Part shown: positions 24,665 through 32,474 of the stretch, piece after piece | Position numbering within the stretch: position 1 is the first letter of the stretch | Layout of the letters: each line of letters opens with the position of its first letter | Source of the DNA: Ghiorsea sp. | GTDB lineage: Bacteria; Pseudomonadota; Zetaproteobacteria; Mariprofundales; Mariprofundaceae | Length of the DNA stretch: 64,000 nt | Direction: 5' to 3' | NCBI GenBank assembly: GCA_030949605.1 | Contig: JAUZSH010000032.1 | Span: forward strand, 56,001-120,000 | Made by a program: the position numbers and the translations under genes | Notes under the pieces: generated by a model | Seen by the model: only the letters and a program-made list of their open reading frames with translations | The model's database searches: none | What the model was told of the DNA's origin: nothing

Positions 24665-25084
24665 TCAAGATGTTAAAATATAATCTACAATCTCATCTTC
24701 AGGCACATCCTTTTCAGAAACCGACAGTCCAGACATGGAATGCCCAGCGCGATTGACCGACTTCATATCCTGTGTGTTTAGCGGATGCCAATCGGGCAAC
24801 GGTTTACCTTCAAAGGTTAAGCGATAGGCGCATGTTTCAGGCAGCCACGTCATTTCCGCATCTGAAAGCTTACGAATATCCAAACATTCAGGAATAAGCT
24901 CAAATCGCTGTATGTATTTGGTGCAGCGGCATGTGTTGGCTTCAAAAAGTTTACAGGCGACATTCGTGCGTAGAATCTCGCCCGTATCCTCATCTTCAAA
25001 CTTGTGCATACAACATTTACCACAACCATCGCACAAAGCTTCCCAATCGGCTTCGTTAATATCGCTGTGCCATGCTGTTGTCAT
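24665..25084 (-). CDS. ycgN: YcgN/YkgJ-family cysteine cluster protein
   Basis: 139 residues with the conserved cysteine pattern LCDGCGKCCMHKFEDEDTGE, NVACKLF, CRCTKY, ECLDIR and the signature WLPETCAYR followed later by WHPL, matching the UPF0260/YcgN group. These proteins probably bind a metal or Fe-S cluster; their function is unknown. The last six codons and stop (DYILTS) lie within the right copy of the 19-bp direct repeat, as expected if something integrated at the 3' end of this gene while keeping it intact. Confidence 0.9.
   Translation of the reverse strand: MTTAWHSDINEADWEALCDGCGKCCMHKFEDEDTGEILRTNVACKLFEANTCRCTKYIQRFELIPECLDIRKLSDAEMTWLPETCAYRLTFEGKPLPDWHPLNTQDMKSVNRAGHSMSGLSVSEKDVPEDEIVDYILTS
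24667..24685. repeat. Right copy of the 19-bp direct repeat, inside the ycgN 3' end
   Basis: Identical to 21,370-21,388. It encodes the final codons of the ycgN-like gene on the minus strand. The 3.3-kb segment between the copies holds only the helicase gene and one palindromic repeat, with no integrase. Confidence 0.8.
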
Positions 25085-25089
25085 ATCAA

Positions 25090-25368
25090 TTAACTACGCG
25101 CAGTCACTTCCAGCAAATGGTAACCAAATTGCGTTTGCACAGGGCCTTCAATGCTTCCGATATCTGCAGAAAATACGACTTTATCAAATTCTGGAACCAT
25201 TTGACCAGGGCCAAACTCACCCAAATCACCACCTTGCGCCTTGGAAGGACATGATGAATATTTTTTTGCTGCTGCGCCGAAGCCCAAACCCGCTTCGATT
25301 TCTGCTTTAACTGCCAAACATTTTTCTTCTGATGCCACCAAAAGGTGACGTGCTGATGCTCTTGCCAT
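25090..25368 (-). CDS. ppiC: Parvulin-type peptidyl-prolyl isomerase
   Basis: 92-residue stand-alone rotamase: ARHLLVASEEKCLAVKAEIE, FGAAAKKYSSCPSKAQGGDL, GEFGPGQMVPEFDKVVFS and QTQFGYHLLEV are the standard parvulin blocks, and the length equals PpiC. It lacks a signal peptide, so it acts in the cytoplasm. A ribosome site AAGGAG precedes the start. It is followed after five bases by the ycgN-like gene on the same strand. Confidence 0.96.
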   Translation of the reverse strand: MARASARHLLVASEEKCLAVKAEIEAGLGFGAAAKKYSSCPSKAQGGDLGEFGPGQMVPEFDKVVFSADIGSIEGPVQTQFGYHLLEVTARS

Positions 25369-25449
25369 AATAAACTCCTTTTTTAATACATAACTTGGCG
25401 CACATTACTTTTTTTTGCCGCTTATCGCCACATTGTTTAGTGTGGGGCA

Positions 25450-26496
25450 ATGTTTTCAACGCAAAAAGTACAAGCCAGCAAACCCATCATCATTATTGGC
25501 AATGGTTTAGCGGGATGTGTGCTGGCGTGGACACTCACCAAACAAGGTACTGATGTGGTTATTTATGGCGACAAAAGCATCAATGCTTCTCGCGTTGCTG
25601 CGGGTATCATCAATCCCATCATTGGGCAACGCTTCACCTTGGGTGAACATGTTCCCAACATGCTAGATTTTGCCAAAGCTTTCTACCAAAAGATTGAAGT
25701 CGAACTCAACATACAGTGCTACCACCCAACCCCCATGCAACGTCTATTTTCTTCACCCAAAGAGCAAGAAAACATTAAAAAACGGCTTAAACTGGATAGG
25801 TTCACACCTTTTTTTACAAAAAATGATATTTCTCAACAACTCAAGCCTGAACATTCTGGTATTGTGCAGCAACAAACCGCTTGGCTTGACACCAATGTGT
25901 TGCTTGATGCCTTGCATCATTATTTTGAGCAAAAAAACATCATCTCTTATCAACCATATACGCCGCAATCAACCCCAAATATTGTGGTGTATTGTGAAGG
26001 TTACCACATGATGCATAACCCTTTGTTTTCATGGCTTCCCCTGCAACCTGCACACGGTGAAATTATCAGCTGCACCACAAAACAAGTCTTAGCACCTGAC
26101 ATGATTAATCAAGGTAAATGGCTTCTCCCAACAACCCCCAACACCTGCCGTGTGGGCGCAACCTATGACACAGCCCTCAACACCCCAACTGTTCGAGCCT
26201 CATCCAAACAACAGCTTCTCATATTTGCCAACAGCCTGTTTAAAACAAACCCAAAGTTTAAAGTTATCCAACATCAAGCAGGCATTCGCCCAACCACACT
26301 GGATAAACAGCCCTTTATTGGCTTTCACCCCAAGCATCAAAACACCGCGATATTCAATGGTTTTGGCTCTCGCGGCAGCCTGCTGATTCCTTGGTATAGC
26401 CAACGATTTACCCAATCTCTGCGCAACAGATCAGCAATCCCCGCCGAAGCAAATATCGACCGTTTCTGTGATAAACATCACTGGCATGAACCTTGA
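25450..26496 (+). CDS. FAD-dependent oxidoreductase (DAO family)
   Basis: 348 residues with an N-terminal FAD Rossmann motif (IIIIGNGLAGCVLAWTLTKQ) and the second landmark SRVAAGIINPIIGQRF, as in D-amino-acid-oxidase-type enzymes such as glycine oxidase or the MnmC C-terminal domain. The end has AGIRPTTLDKQPFIGFHP and IFNGFGSRGSLLIPWYS, the FAD-ribityl region. The substrate cannot be determined. The gene diverges from ppiC over an 80-base interval that should contain both promoters. Confidence 0.85.
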   Translation: MFSTQKVQASKPIIIIGNGLAGCVLAWTLTKQGTDVVIYGDKSINASRVAAGIINPIIGQRFTLGEHVPNMLDFAKAFYQKIEVELNIQCYHPTPMQRLFSSPKEQENIKKRLKLDRFTPFFTKNDISQQLKPEHSGIVQQQTAWLDTNVLLDALHHYFEQKNIISYQPYTPQSTPNIVVYCEGYHMMHNPLFSWLPLQPAHGEIISCTTKQVLAPDMINQGKWLLPTTPNTCRVGATYDTALNTPTVRASSKQQLLIFANSLFKTNPKFKVIQHQAGIRPTTLDKQPFIGFHPKHQNTAIFNGFGSRGSLLIPWYSQRFTQSLRNRSAIPAEANIDRFCDKHHWHEP

Positions 26497-26529
26497 GTCT
26501 GCCATAGTGTCTCGTCTTTAAATTCTTCA

Positions 26530-27618
26530 ATGACTCATATCAACTGCACTTACAAGGACACAAACCTACATATGACAGGATGTCAACATACACCGCGCCA
26601 AAGGCTCAAAGAGCTTTGCACCATGCACCCTAATGACCCTATCTTTCATCATCAGCTTGCCCGTCATTTCTTAGATTCTGGGCATGAAATTCGTGCCATT
26701 TTACAAGCGCGAAAGGCGTATGAAATACTTAATTGTGAACACCCAGAAGAAACTCAAGGTTTGATTGATGAGTTTGGGCACGACATCACCACCTCACATG
26801 AACAGCCTGTACCGAGTGGTAATTACACCCCCTTGGCGAAAAAATTAGGGCGGCTGAAGTATAAAATGCGCCAAGTACACTTAACGGAAGGAAGCATACT
26901 TTTCAAAAAAGGTGACCACGCAGACTATGTGTACTTCATTATCCGTGGTGAGCTCGCGGTAACCAACCACAACAACCAGAACAACCTCACACCATCCCTA
27001 ATCAACTTTCTACGTGAAGGAAGCCTACTTGGTGAAGGGGCTTTATATGGGCAAGTGCGCAATGCAACTGTTGTCGCCACAACCGATACAACATTACTTA
27101 AAATGACCCCCAAAGAGCTCCAGCTTGCTTTTGTTCAAAACCCTGAACTGCACCTTCAGTTTTCCAAAGAGTCACTATTACGCCAACGTGTGGCTAGGCT
27201 AACCATATCACCCGCTTTCTCCTGCTTACCCACAGACTTACGCTTTATGCTCGCCAAACGTGCTTGGGACATAACACATCCCGCAAAGAAAGTCGTCAAA
27301 CCTGCATCTCAACATATGACCCATGTCGAACTGATTACACAGGGTAAAATTCGCCTCTATGAACAAACCACGCAAGAAAACCGCTACTGTGGTCGCCTTG
27401 ATGAGGGCAGCATTCTCGGTTTACACAAAATCATTGATGGCAAGGCATCGCAACTTGCTTATGTGACCAAATATGATTGCCAAGTGATATGTATGAACTT
27501 TGTTGATGTTGAAGATTTAATGGATGTTTCGAGCCGTTTTCGCGAGCGTATTCGTAATGCGGCAGCTAGCTTCTCCACCAACACAGCTCGTGTCATGAGT
27601 TTACAAGAAGAGAACTGA
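26530..27618 (+). CDS. Cyclic-nucleotide-binding domain protein
   Basis: 362 residues without a DNA-binding helix-turn-helix. A helical N-terminus (IFHHQLARHFLDSGHEIRAI, TPR-like) leads to a cNMP-binding fold: VHLTEGSILFKKGDHADYVY, FIIRGELAVT, LREGSLLGEGALYG. A second weaker copy follows (VKPASQHMTHVELITQGKIR, LDEGSILGLHKII). The ligand-contact region differs from CRP, so real cAMP binding is uncertain. It may be a nucleotide-sensing adaptor. It is followed by the methyltransferase gene after five bases. Confidence 0.8.
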   Translation: MTHINCTYKDTNLHMTGCQHTPRQRLKELCTMHPNDPIFHHQLARHFLDSGHEIRAILQARKAYEILNCEHPEETQGLIDEFGHDITTSHEQPVPSGNYTPLAKKLGRLKYKMRQVHLTEGSILFKKGDHADYVYFIIRGELAVTNHNNQNNLTPSLINFLREGSLLGEGALYGQVRNATVVATTDTTLLKMTPKELQLAFVQNPELHLQFSKESLLRQRVARLTISPAFSCLPTDLRFMLAKRAWDITHPAKKVVKPASQHMTHVELITQGKIRLYEQTTQENRYCGRLDEGSILGLHKIIDGKASQLAYVTKYDCQVICMNFVDVEDLMDVSSRFRERIRNAAASFSTNTARVMSLQEEN

Positions 27619-27623
27619 TCAAC

Positions 27624-28184
27624 ATGGCTAGGCTCACCGATATTGCCCAAGATTGGTTGGCGGAAAGTATCCGTGAAGGTGGTCATGTTATTGATGCAAC
27701 CCTTGGCAATGGGGCTGATGCAGCATTTCTTGCGCAACATATTGGTAAAGCAGGGACATTGTTTGGCTTTGATGTGCAAGCCCAAGCCCTTACCGCCACA
27801 CAAACTTTACTGCAACATCAGCCTTGCCAACAAAGCTTCTTCCTCGCAGGACATGAAACCATGGCAAAGCATATTCCTCGTGCGCTACATGGGCATATCC
27901 AAGCCATCATGTTTAATCTCGGTTGGCTACCCAACAGCGATAAAAGCATTATCACCAAAGCCGATACGACTATTGCCGCACTTGAACAAAGCCTTGAATT
28001 ACTTGCCCCAGAGGGTCGATTAAGTGTGATGGTTTACCCTGGGCACAAGGGTGGCGACTCAGAAGCGGCGCAAGTCATGGCATGGTTAAGCCAAACCTGC
28101 ACCCATCCAGCATTTACCCTTAATCAAATTATTTTGCCCAATCGACCTACAGCACCTATACTCTTGCAAGTAATCAAGCTTTAG
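27624..28184 (+). CDS. Class I SAM methyltransferase, MnmM/YtqB-like
   Basis: 186 residues: SAM motif I GHVIDATLGNGADAAFLAQH, then LFGFDVQAQAL and the hallmark FNLGWLPNSDKSIIT, ending RLSVMVYPGHKGGDSEAAQV. This pattern belongs to the YtqB family, in which the Bacillus enzyme MnmM methylates nm5s2U34 of tRNA to mnm5s2U34. A tRNA wobble methyltransferase is therefore likely. The FAD enzyme two genes upstream is distantly like MnmC, which acts in the same modification, an intriguing but unproven link. Confidence 0.88.
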   Translation: MARLTDIAQDWLAESIREGGHVIDATLGNGADAAFLAQHIGKAGTLFGFDVQAQALTATQTLLQHQPCQQSFFLAGHETMAKHIPRALHGHIQAIMFNLGWLPNSDKSIITKADTTIAALEQSLELLAPEGRLSVMVYPGHKGGDSEAAQVMAWLSQTCTHPAFTLNQIILPNRPTAPILLQVIKL

Positions 28185-28201
28185 TGTGTAAAGGAGTGAT
28201 G

Positions 28202-29914
28202 ATGAAATCATTGATGTTGTTTGTATTATTAAGTGGTTTAGCCACCAACCAAGCCTTTGCTCAAACCCCCAATGATATTGTATCCTCCTATTTCCAAGAA
28301 ATTAATCAGCCTTCAGCCGTTGCAACAGGCGCACTGCCAAAAGCTGCTATCAAACCCAAACCAAGCCGCGAACTCACACCCATGTTGATGTTTGCCAAAG
28401 CCAACTGGGATACCTTATCTGAACAAACACAAGCTACCGTAAGCCCTTTCTTTTTTCGCCCCACCGATACTGGTGCAACACCACCCATTTCAAGCATAAC
28501 TTTATTTACCCAAGCGGAAGAATCTGTACACAGTTCACTTTATTTTAAATTTCATTATGTCACCACGGGGGCAAATGCCGCCACACTTGCGTTTGTACAA
28601 CAGCTTGCCACCGAAGCGGATAACGTGTGGACAACAGAAATTGGCAATATGGGCTACACCGCACCCCCATCCGATGGCGCGCTCGGTGGTGATAACAAAT
28701 ATGATATTTACCTCTTGGATGTGGGAAGCGCAAGTATTTATGGTTACGTGACCAGTGATGCCACTGCATCTGCTGGTATTTATCCTAATGGAGCCTATTC
28801 TTATATGGTGCTGGACAATGATTTTACAGTTCAACAATTTGGGTATGCCAACCCGATAACACCAGCAAGGGTAACACTAGCCCATGAGTTCTTTCACAGT
28901 ATTCAGTTTGGCTATGATTCCGCAGAGTTGCCAGCCTTCTCAGAATCATCTGCAACATGGATGGAAGATAAAGTATACCCAACCATCAAAGACAATTTAC
29001 AATATATCGGTGAACCTTTCGTCGATGTCAATGGCGATGGCCAGTATAATCAAGGTGAATCATTCACTGATCGCAATGGTAATGGGAAGCGTGAATCAGG
29101 CAGCCAAGATTACCCTGAACTTCATTTGGATTCTTTTGGTTTAACTCCAAGTACGCTAGAGCAGTATGGGCGGTTCATGTGGATTCGTTATTTATCCGAT
29201 AAACATGGCGATGCGCTCATCAAAAATATCCTCACCAACACAGGTCAAGTTTCTGGCAACAATACCTATGCCGCGATTGATGCAGCACTTCAAGCAGCAC
29301 CCTACAACACAACATTAGCCACTGCATTCCATGAATTTGGCACTTGGAATATTGATGTTTCCAAGTATCAAAATGGTGCCGACTATCCCATTGCTTGGGG
29401 TGACAGGTTATTCAACAATGGTGCTATCAATATCAGCAGTGATGCTACTCAGTCTTTACGTAATTTTTCTGGGAAACAAAAGCATTTATCCACCATTTAT
29501 GAGTTGGTCAACAGCCCCAATGCAACTTACACCTTCACCAGCACGGGTAGTGTGCAACTGTCTGCGATGACACAAAGTGTTGTCGGTGGTGCATACACAG
29601 TACAAGCTATCCCGTTAACTACGGGACAAGGTTCATGGGCCGCACCTGTTGGTACAACCAAGGTTACATTCGTGATTTCTAACACATCAGCCACCGATGA
29701 CAGCATGACTTGGCGATTAACCGATGGTGTCACCGCACCGCTGGCACCGCTAACGCCGACCACTGCCACTGATGCCACAACTTTAAGTGATTCGGCAACA
29801 ACGATTCTATCATCTACAAGCAGTGCGGGCGGTTGCTTGTCATCCGTGGTTTCGCCTTATCTCTTGGGTTGGTTAAGTTTATTACTTATCCCAATTTTAC
29901 GCCGTAAGAAGTAG
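28202..29914 (+). CDS. Secreted MXAN_6640-type putative metalloprotease
   Basis: 570 residues: signal peptide (MKSLMLFVLLSGLATNQAFA), zinc motif VTLAHEFFHSIQFGYDS, and downstream Glu candidates in SESSATWMEDKVYP, as in gluzincin-like MXAN_6640 proteins. A calcium-loop-like insert follows (DVNGDGQYNQGESFTDRNGN). The C-terminus is a Thr/Ser-rich linker, then SAGGCLSS, a hydrophobic helix and RRKK, which looks like a C-terminal sorting signal. AAGGAG at 28,191 is 5 bases from the ATG at 28,202, so I choose that start; ATG 28,199 also exists. It should be exported and perhaps surface-anchored. Confidence 0.85.
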   Translation: MKSLMLFVLLSGLATNQAFAQTPNDIVSSYFQEINQPSAVATGALPKAAIKPKPSRELTPMLMFAKANWDTLSEQTQATVSPFFFRPTDTGATPPISSITLFTQAEESVHSSLYFKFHYVTTGANAATLAFVQQLATEADNVWTTEIGNMGYTAPPSDGALGGDNKYDIYLLDVGSASIYGYVTSDATASAGIYPNGAYSYMVLDNDFTVQQFGYANPITPARVTLAHEFFHSIQFGYDSAELPAFSESSATWMEDKVYPTIKDNLQYIGEPFVDVNGDGQYNQGESFTDRNGNGKRESGSQDYPELHLDSFGLTPSTLEQYGRFMWIRYLSDKHGDALIKNILTNTGQVSGNNTYAAIDAALQAAPYNTTLATAFHEFGTWNIDVSKYQNGADYPIAWGDRLFNNGAINISSDATQSLRNFSGKQKHLSTIYELVNSPNATYTFTSTGSVQLSAMTQSVVGGAYTVQAIPLTTGQGSWAAPVGTTKVTFVISNTSATDDSMTWRLTDGVTAPLAPLTPTTATDATTLSDSATTILSSTSSAGGCLSSVVSPYLLGWLSLLLIPILRRKK

Positions 29915-29932
29915 ATAACATTCCCGCTTCGA

Positions 29933-29961
29933 TTGTGAAATAATCCGCTTTATTCTATACT
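29933..29961 (+). promoter_or_regulatory. Candidate sigma-70 promoter for the DUF1538 operon
   Basis: TTGTGA (29,933-29,938) and TATACT (29,956-29,961) are separated by 17 bases and lie 26 bases upstream of the start codon, which has AAGGAG as ribosome site. It is a good match by spacing and consensus. Not tested. Confidence 0.5.
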
Positions 29962-29987
29962 TGGGCTCCTCACATTAAGGAGTCCTC

Positions 29988-31766
29988 ATGTCGGAAGAAC
30001 CACAAAAAATTCGCTACGGCAAACTCATCCGTCATCTTTCCTTGCGGCAAAATATTCTAAGCTTTAATGATTTTGCGCGTAAACAACGTGAATTTCGTGA
30101 ACGGTCGCATAAAAAAAGCTGCACTTCCTTGCGCGGTATTGATATTTATCGTTTGCTCGTCCCATACATATCCTCTCGCTTCATTGAACAAGTCAAAGTG
30201 GTATTCCCACTCGCTGCCTATTTAATTTTATTTCAAACTATCATTCTCAATCAAGCGGTCAGTCAGCCTATGCAAATCATGCTTGGTCTCATGGCAGTGA
30301 TTATTGGTTTGATGTTCTTTATGGAAGGTTTGAGCAAAGGGCTGATGCCTTTTGGCGAAACCATTGGGCACAACTTGCCCGCCAAAGTTTCCTTACCTAT
30401 TGTTTTAACCGTCGCCTTCCTGCTTGGTATTGGTGTGACCTTTGCTGAACCTGCCATTGGCGCACTGCAAGCTGCAGGTAGCATTCTTAAAGTTGAAAAT
30501 GCACCTTATTTATACACCTTACTCAATGATTGGAGTGGTACACTGGTCTTGGTTGTTGGGCTTGGGGTGGGCTTGGCTGTTGTGCTTGGCACACTTCGTT
30601 TGTTGTATAACTGGAGCTTAAAGCCACTTATTTATGCAACCCTACTACCCACTTTAGGTTTAACCGCATGGTTTATGCAAGATAATGAGTTGAGCAAAAC
30701 ACTTGGGCTCGCATGGGATTGTGGCGCAGTCACCACTGGCCCTGTGACCGTACCTTTGGTCTTGGCACTGGGGATTGGCATTGCCGCAGCTTCAGGGCGC
30801 GGGTTAAGTGCATTGTCTGGTTTTGGCATTGTCACCCTCGCATCCTTATTTCCCATCATTGGCGTGATGTTATTAAGCTTATTTGTCGCTTCAACCACAT
30901 CAGCTGAATCCATCATCGCCGCAGCCCATGCTGTCCATACCGCTTCCGCCTCAGTGCAGTGGTATGCCCAAAGCCCTATGCAAGAAATTTTATCGGGTAT
31001 GCGAGCTATCGTTCCTTTGATTGTATTTTTAATGATTGTACTTCGCTTTTTATTGCATGAAAAATTACCCAATGCAGGCATCATCATCTACGGTATCATT
31101 TTGTGTGTGTTGGGAATGATTATCTTCAGCATTGGTTTACGTTATGGCTTAACTGCTTTGGGCGCACAAGCTGGCAGCCTATTATCTGCCGCATTCACAA
31201 TATTAGAACATGTGCAAGATTCACCTATCTTTCCTTGGACAGTGGGTATTGGTGTTGCCATGTTTTTCGCTTTTGTACTTGGTTTTGGTGCAACCATTGC
31301 CGAACCTGCACTCAATGCTCTGGGTAACACCGTGGAAACATTAACCAATGGTGCATTTGAAAAGAAAGTGTTGATTTATGCGGTAGCTTTTGGTGTTGCC
31401 ATTGGTATCACGCTTGGTGTTCTCAAAATCATATTTAACCTACAACTTGGTTATTTGCTTATCCCTCTCTACACCTGCGCTCTGTTATTAACTTGGGTAT
31501 CTACCGAGGAATTCGTCAATGTCGCATGGGATAGTGCAGGTGTGACCACAGGACCAATCACTGTGCCACTTGTGCTCGCCATGGGGCTTGGCTTGGGCAA
31601 TGCTGTTGATGCGATTGAAGGCTTTGGTATATTATCGCTTGCCTCGATTGGCCCTATCCTTACCGTGTTGCTAACGGGGCAATGGGTGCAATACAAAGTT
31701 CGACGCAAACATCAGAAAATGGATCAACAAATTCAAGATAAACAGACCCAAGGAGAAGCAGCATGA
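29988..31766 (+). CDS. DUF1538 membrane protein (two DUF1538 halves)
   Basis: 592 residues with a polar N-terminus and many membrane helices, built from an internal duplication. FAEPAIGALQAAG and IAEPALNALGNTV are equivalent, as are AWDCGAVTTGPVTVPLVLAL and AWDSAGVTTGPITVPLVLAM. This is the DUF1538 signature. The conserved acidic and Thr-Thr-Gly segments inside helices suggest an ion or small-solute transporter, but no substrate is known. It overlaps the P-II gene by ATGA. P-II proteins often gate membrane transporters, so those downstream probably regulate this one. Confidence 0.93.
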   Translation: MSEEPQKIRYGKLIRHLSLRQNILSFNDFARKQREFRERSHKKSCTSLRGIDIYRLLVPYISSRFIEQVKVVFPLAAYLILFQTIILNQAVSQPMQIMLGLMAVIIGLMFFMEGLSKGLMPFGETIGHNLPAKVSLPIVLTVAFLLGIGVTFAEPAIGALQAAGSILKVENAPYLYTLLNDWSGTLVLVVGLGVGLAVVLGTLRLLYNWSLKPLIYATLLPTLGLTAWFMQDNELSKTLGLAWDCGAVTTGPVTVPLVLALGIGIAAASGRGLSALSGFGIVTLASLFPIIGVMLLSLFVASTTSAESIIAAAHAVHTASASVQWYAQSPMQEILSGMRAIVPLIVFLMIVLRFLLHEKLPNAGIIIYGIILCVLGMIIFSIGLRYGLTALGAQAGSLLSAAFTILEHVQDSPIFPWTVGIGVAMFFAFVLGFGATIAEPALNALGNTVETLTNGAFEKKVLIYAVAFGVAIGITLGVLKIIFNLQLGYLLIPLYTCALLLTWVSTEEFVNVAWDSAGVTTGPITVPLVLAMGLGLGNAVDAIEGFGILSLASIGPILTVLLTGQWVQYKVRRKHQKMDQQIQDKQTQGEAA

Positions 31767-32146
31767 GTGTTCAACATATCAATGTTTTAACCGATGCTTA
31801 TTTGATTACCTGCATTGTTCAGCGTGGTCGCGCCAAAGCTGTGCTCAAAGCTGCTCAAAATGCAGGTGCGCAAGGTGCAACCATTCATTATGGGCATGGG
31901 CATGGCGTGCAAGAAATGCTTGGTGTGTTGTCTGTTGCCATCAATGCTGAAAAAGAAATCATCAATATTCTCGTACCCAGTGACTTGAGTGATATGATTT
32001 TTGAAAAAATGTCGATTGCAGGTCACCTGGATACCCCTGGCATGGGCATGATTTATCTCACCCGCGTTGAAAAGGCCGCAACATATATTCCACAACATAT
32101 TCTTGATGCAATTTCCGAGAATGATGCGAAGAAAGACAATGTATAA
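31763..32146 (+). CDS. P-II-family signalling protein (first)
   Basis: 127 residues with a P-II fold: LITCIVQRGRAKAVLKAAQN, GAQGATIHYGHGHGV, INILVPSDLSDMIFEKM and GMIYLTRVEKAA. The T-loop lacks the usual GlnB uridylylation Tyr context, so it is a divergent member tied to DUF1538 proteins, not a classic GlnB/GlnK. It is likely to bind a nucleotide and control the transporter. It overlaps the next P-II gene by 8 bases. Confidence 0.88.
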   Translation: MSVQHINVLTDAYLITCIVQRGRAKAVLKAAQNAGAQGATIHYGHGHGVQEMLGVLSVAINAEKEIINILVPSDLSDMIFEKMSIAGHLDTPGMGMIYLTRVEKAATYIPQHILDAISENDAKKDNV

Positions 32147-32474
32147 ACTTATCACCTGTATCGCCGCAGAAGACAAAGCGCACGAAGCCATTCAAAGCAT
32201 TGATGATACTTTCGACATTCAAGCTTCAGTGAATCATTTTGCGCGTGGCTTGGGACGAAGCTCTACCGCGCAATCTATGAAAGGACTGGGGCAACAGGTT
32301 GAAAAATTAATATTTTCTGTGTTGGTGCCAACACAGAAAGCAGACGAATTGTTTGATTTTATTTATCACGCAGCAGGTCTGCACCGCCCTCATGGTGGTA
32401 TCATTTATATGACTGCGGTCAAACAATCAACCATAAGTCCTAAACTTGAAAAGGGTACTTCTCTTGAAGTATGA
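32139..32474 (+). CDS. P-II-like protein (second)
   Basis: 111 residues beginning MYKLITCIAAEDKAHEAIQS, with HFARGLGRSS in the T-loop position and LIFSVLVPTQKADELFDFIY plus GGIIYMTAV toward the end. It is a paralogue of the preceding protein with a different loop, so the two may form heterotrimers or sense different ligands. The ATG at 32,139 lies inside the end of the first P-II gene. The 3' end overlaps the likely start of the phosphatase gene. Confidence 0.8.
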   Translation: MYKLITCIAAEDKAHEAIQSIDDTFDIQASVNHFARGLGRSSTAQSMKGLGQQVEKLIFSVLVPTQKADELFDFIYHAAGLHRPHGGIIYMTAVKQSTISPKLEKGTSLEV

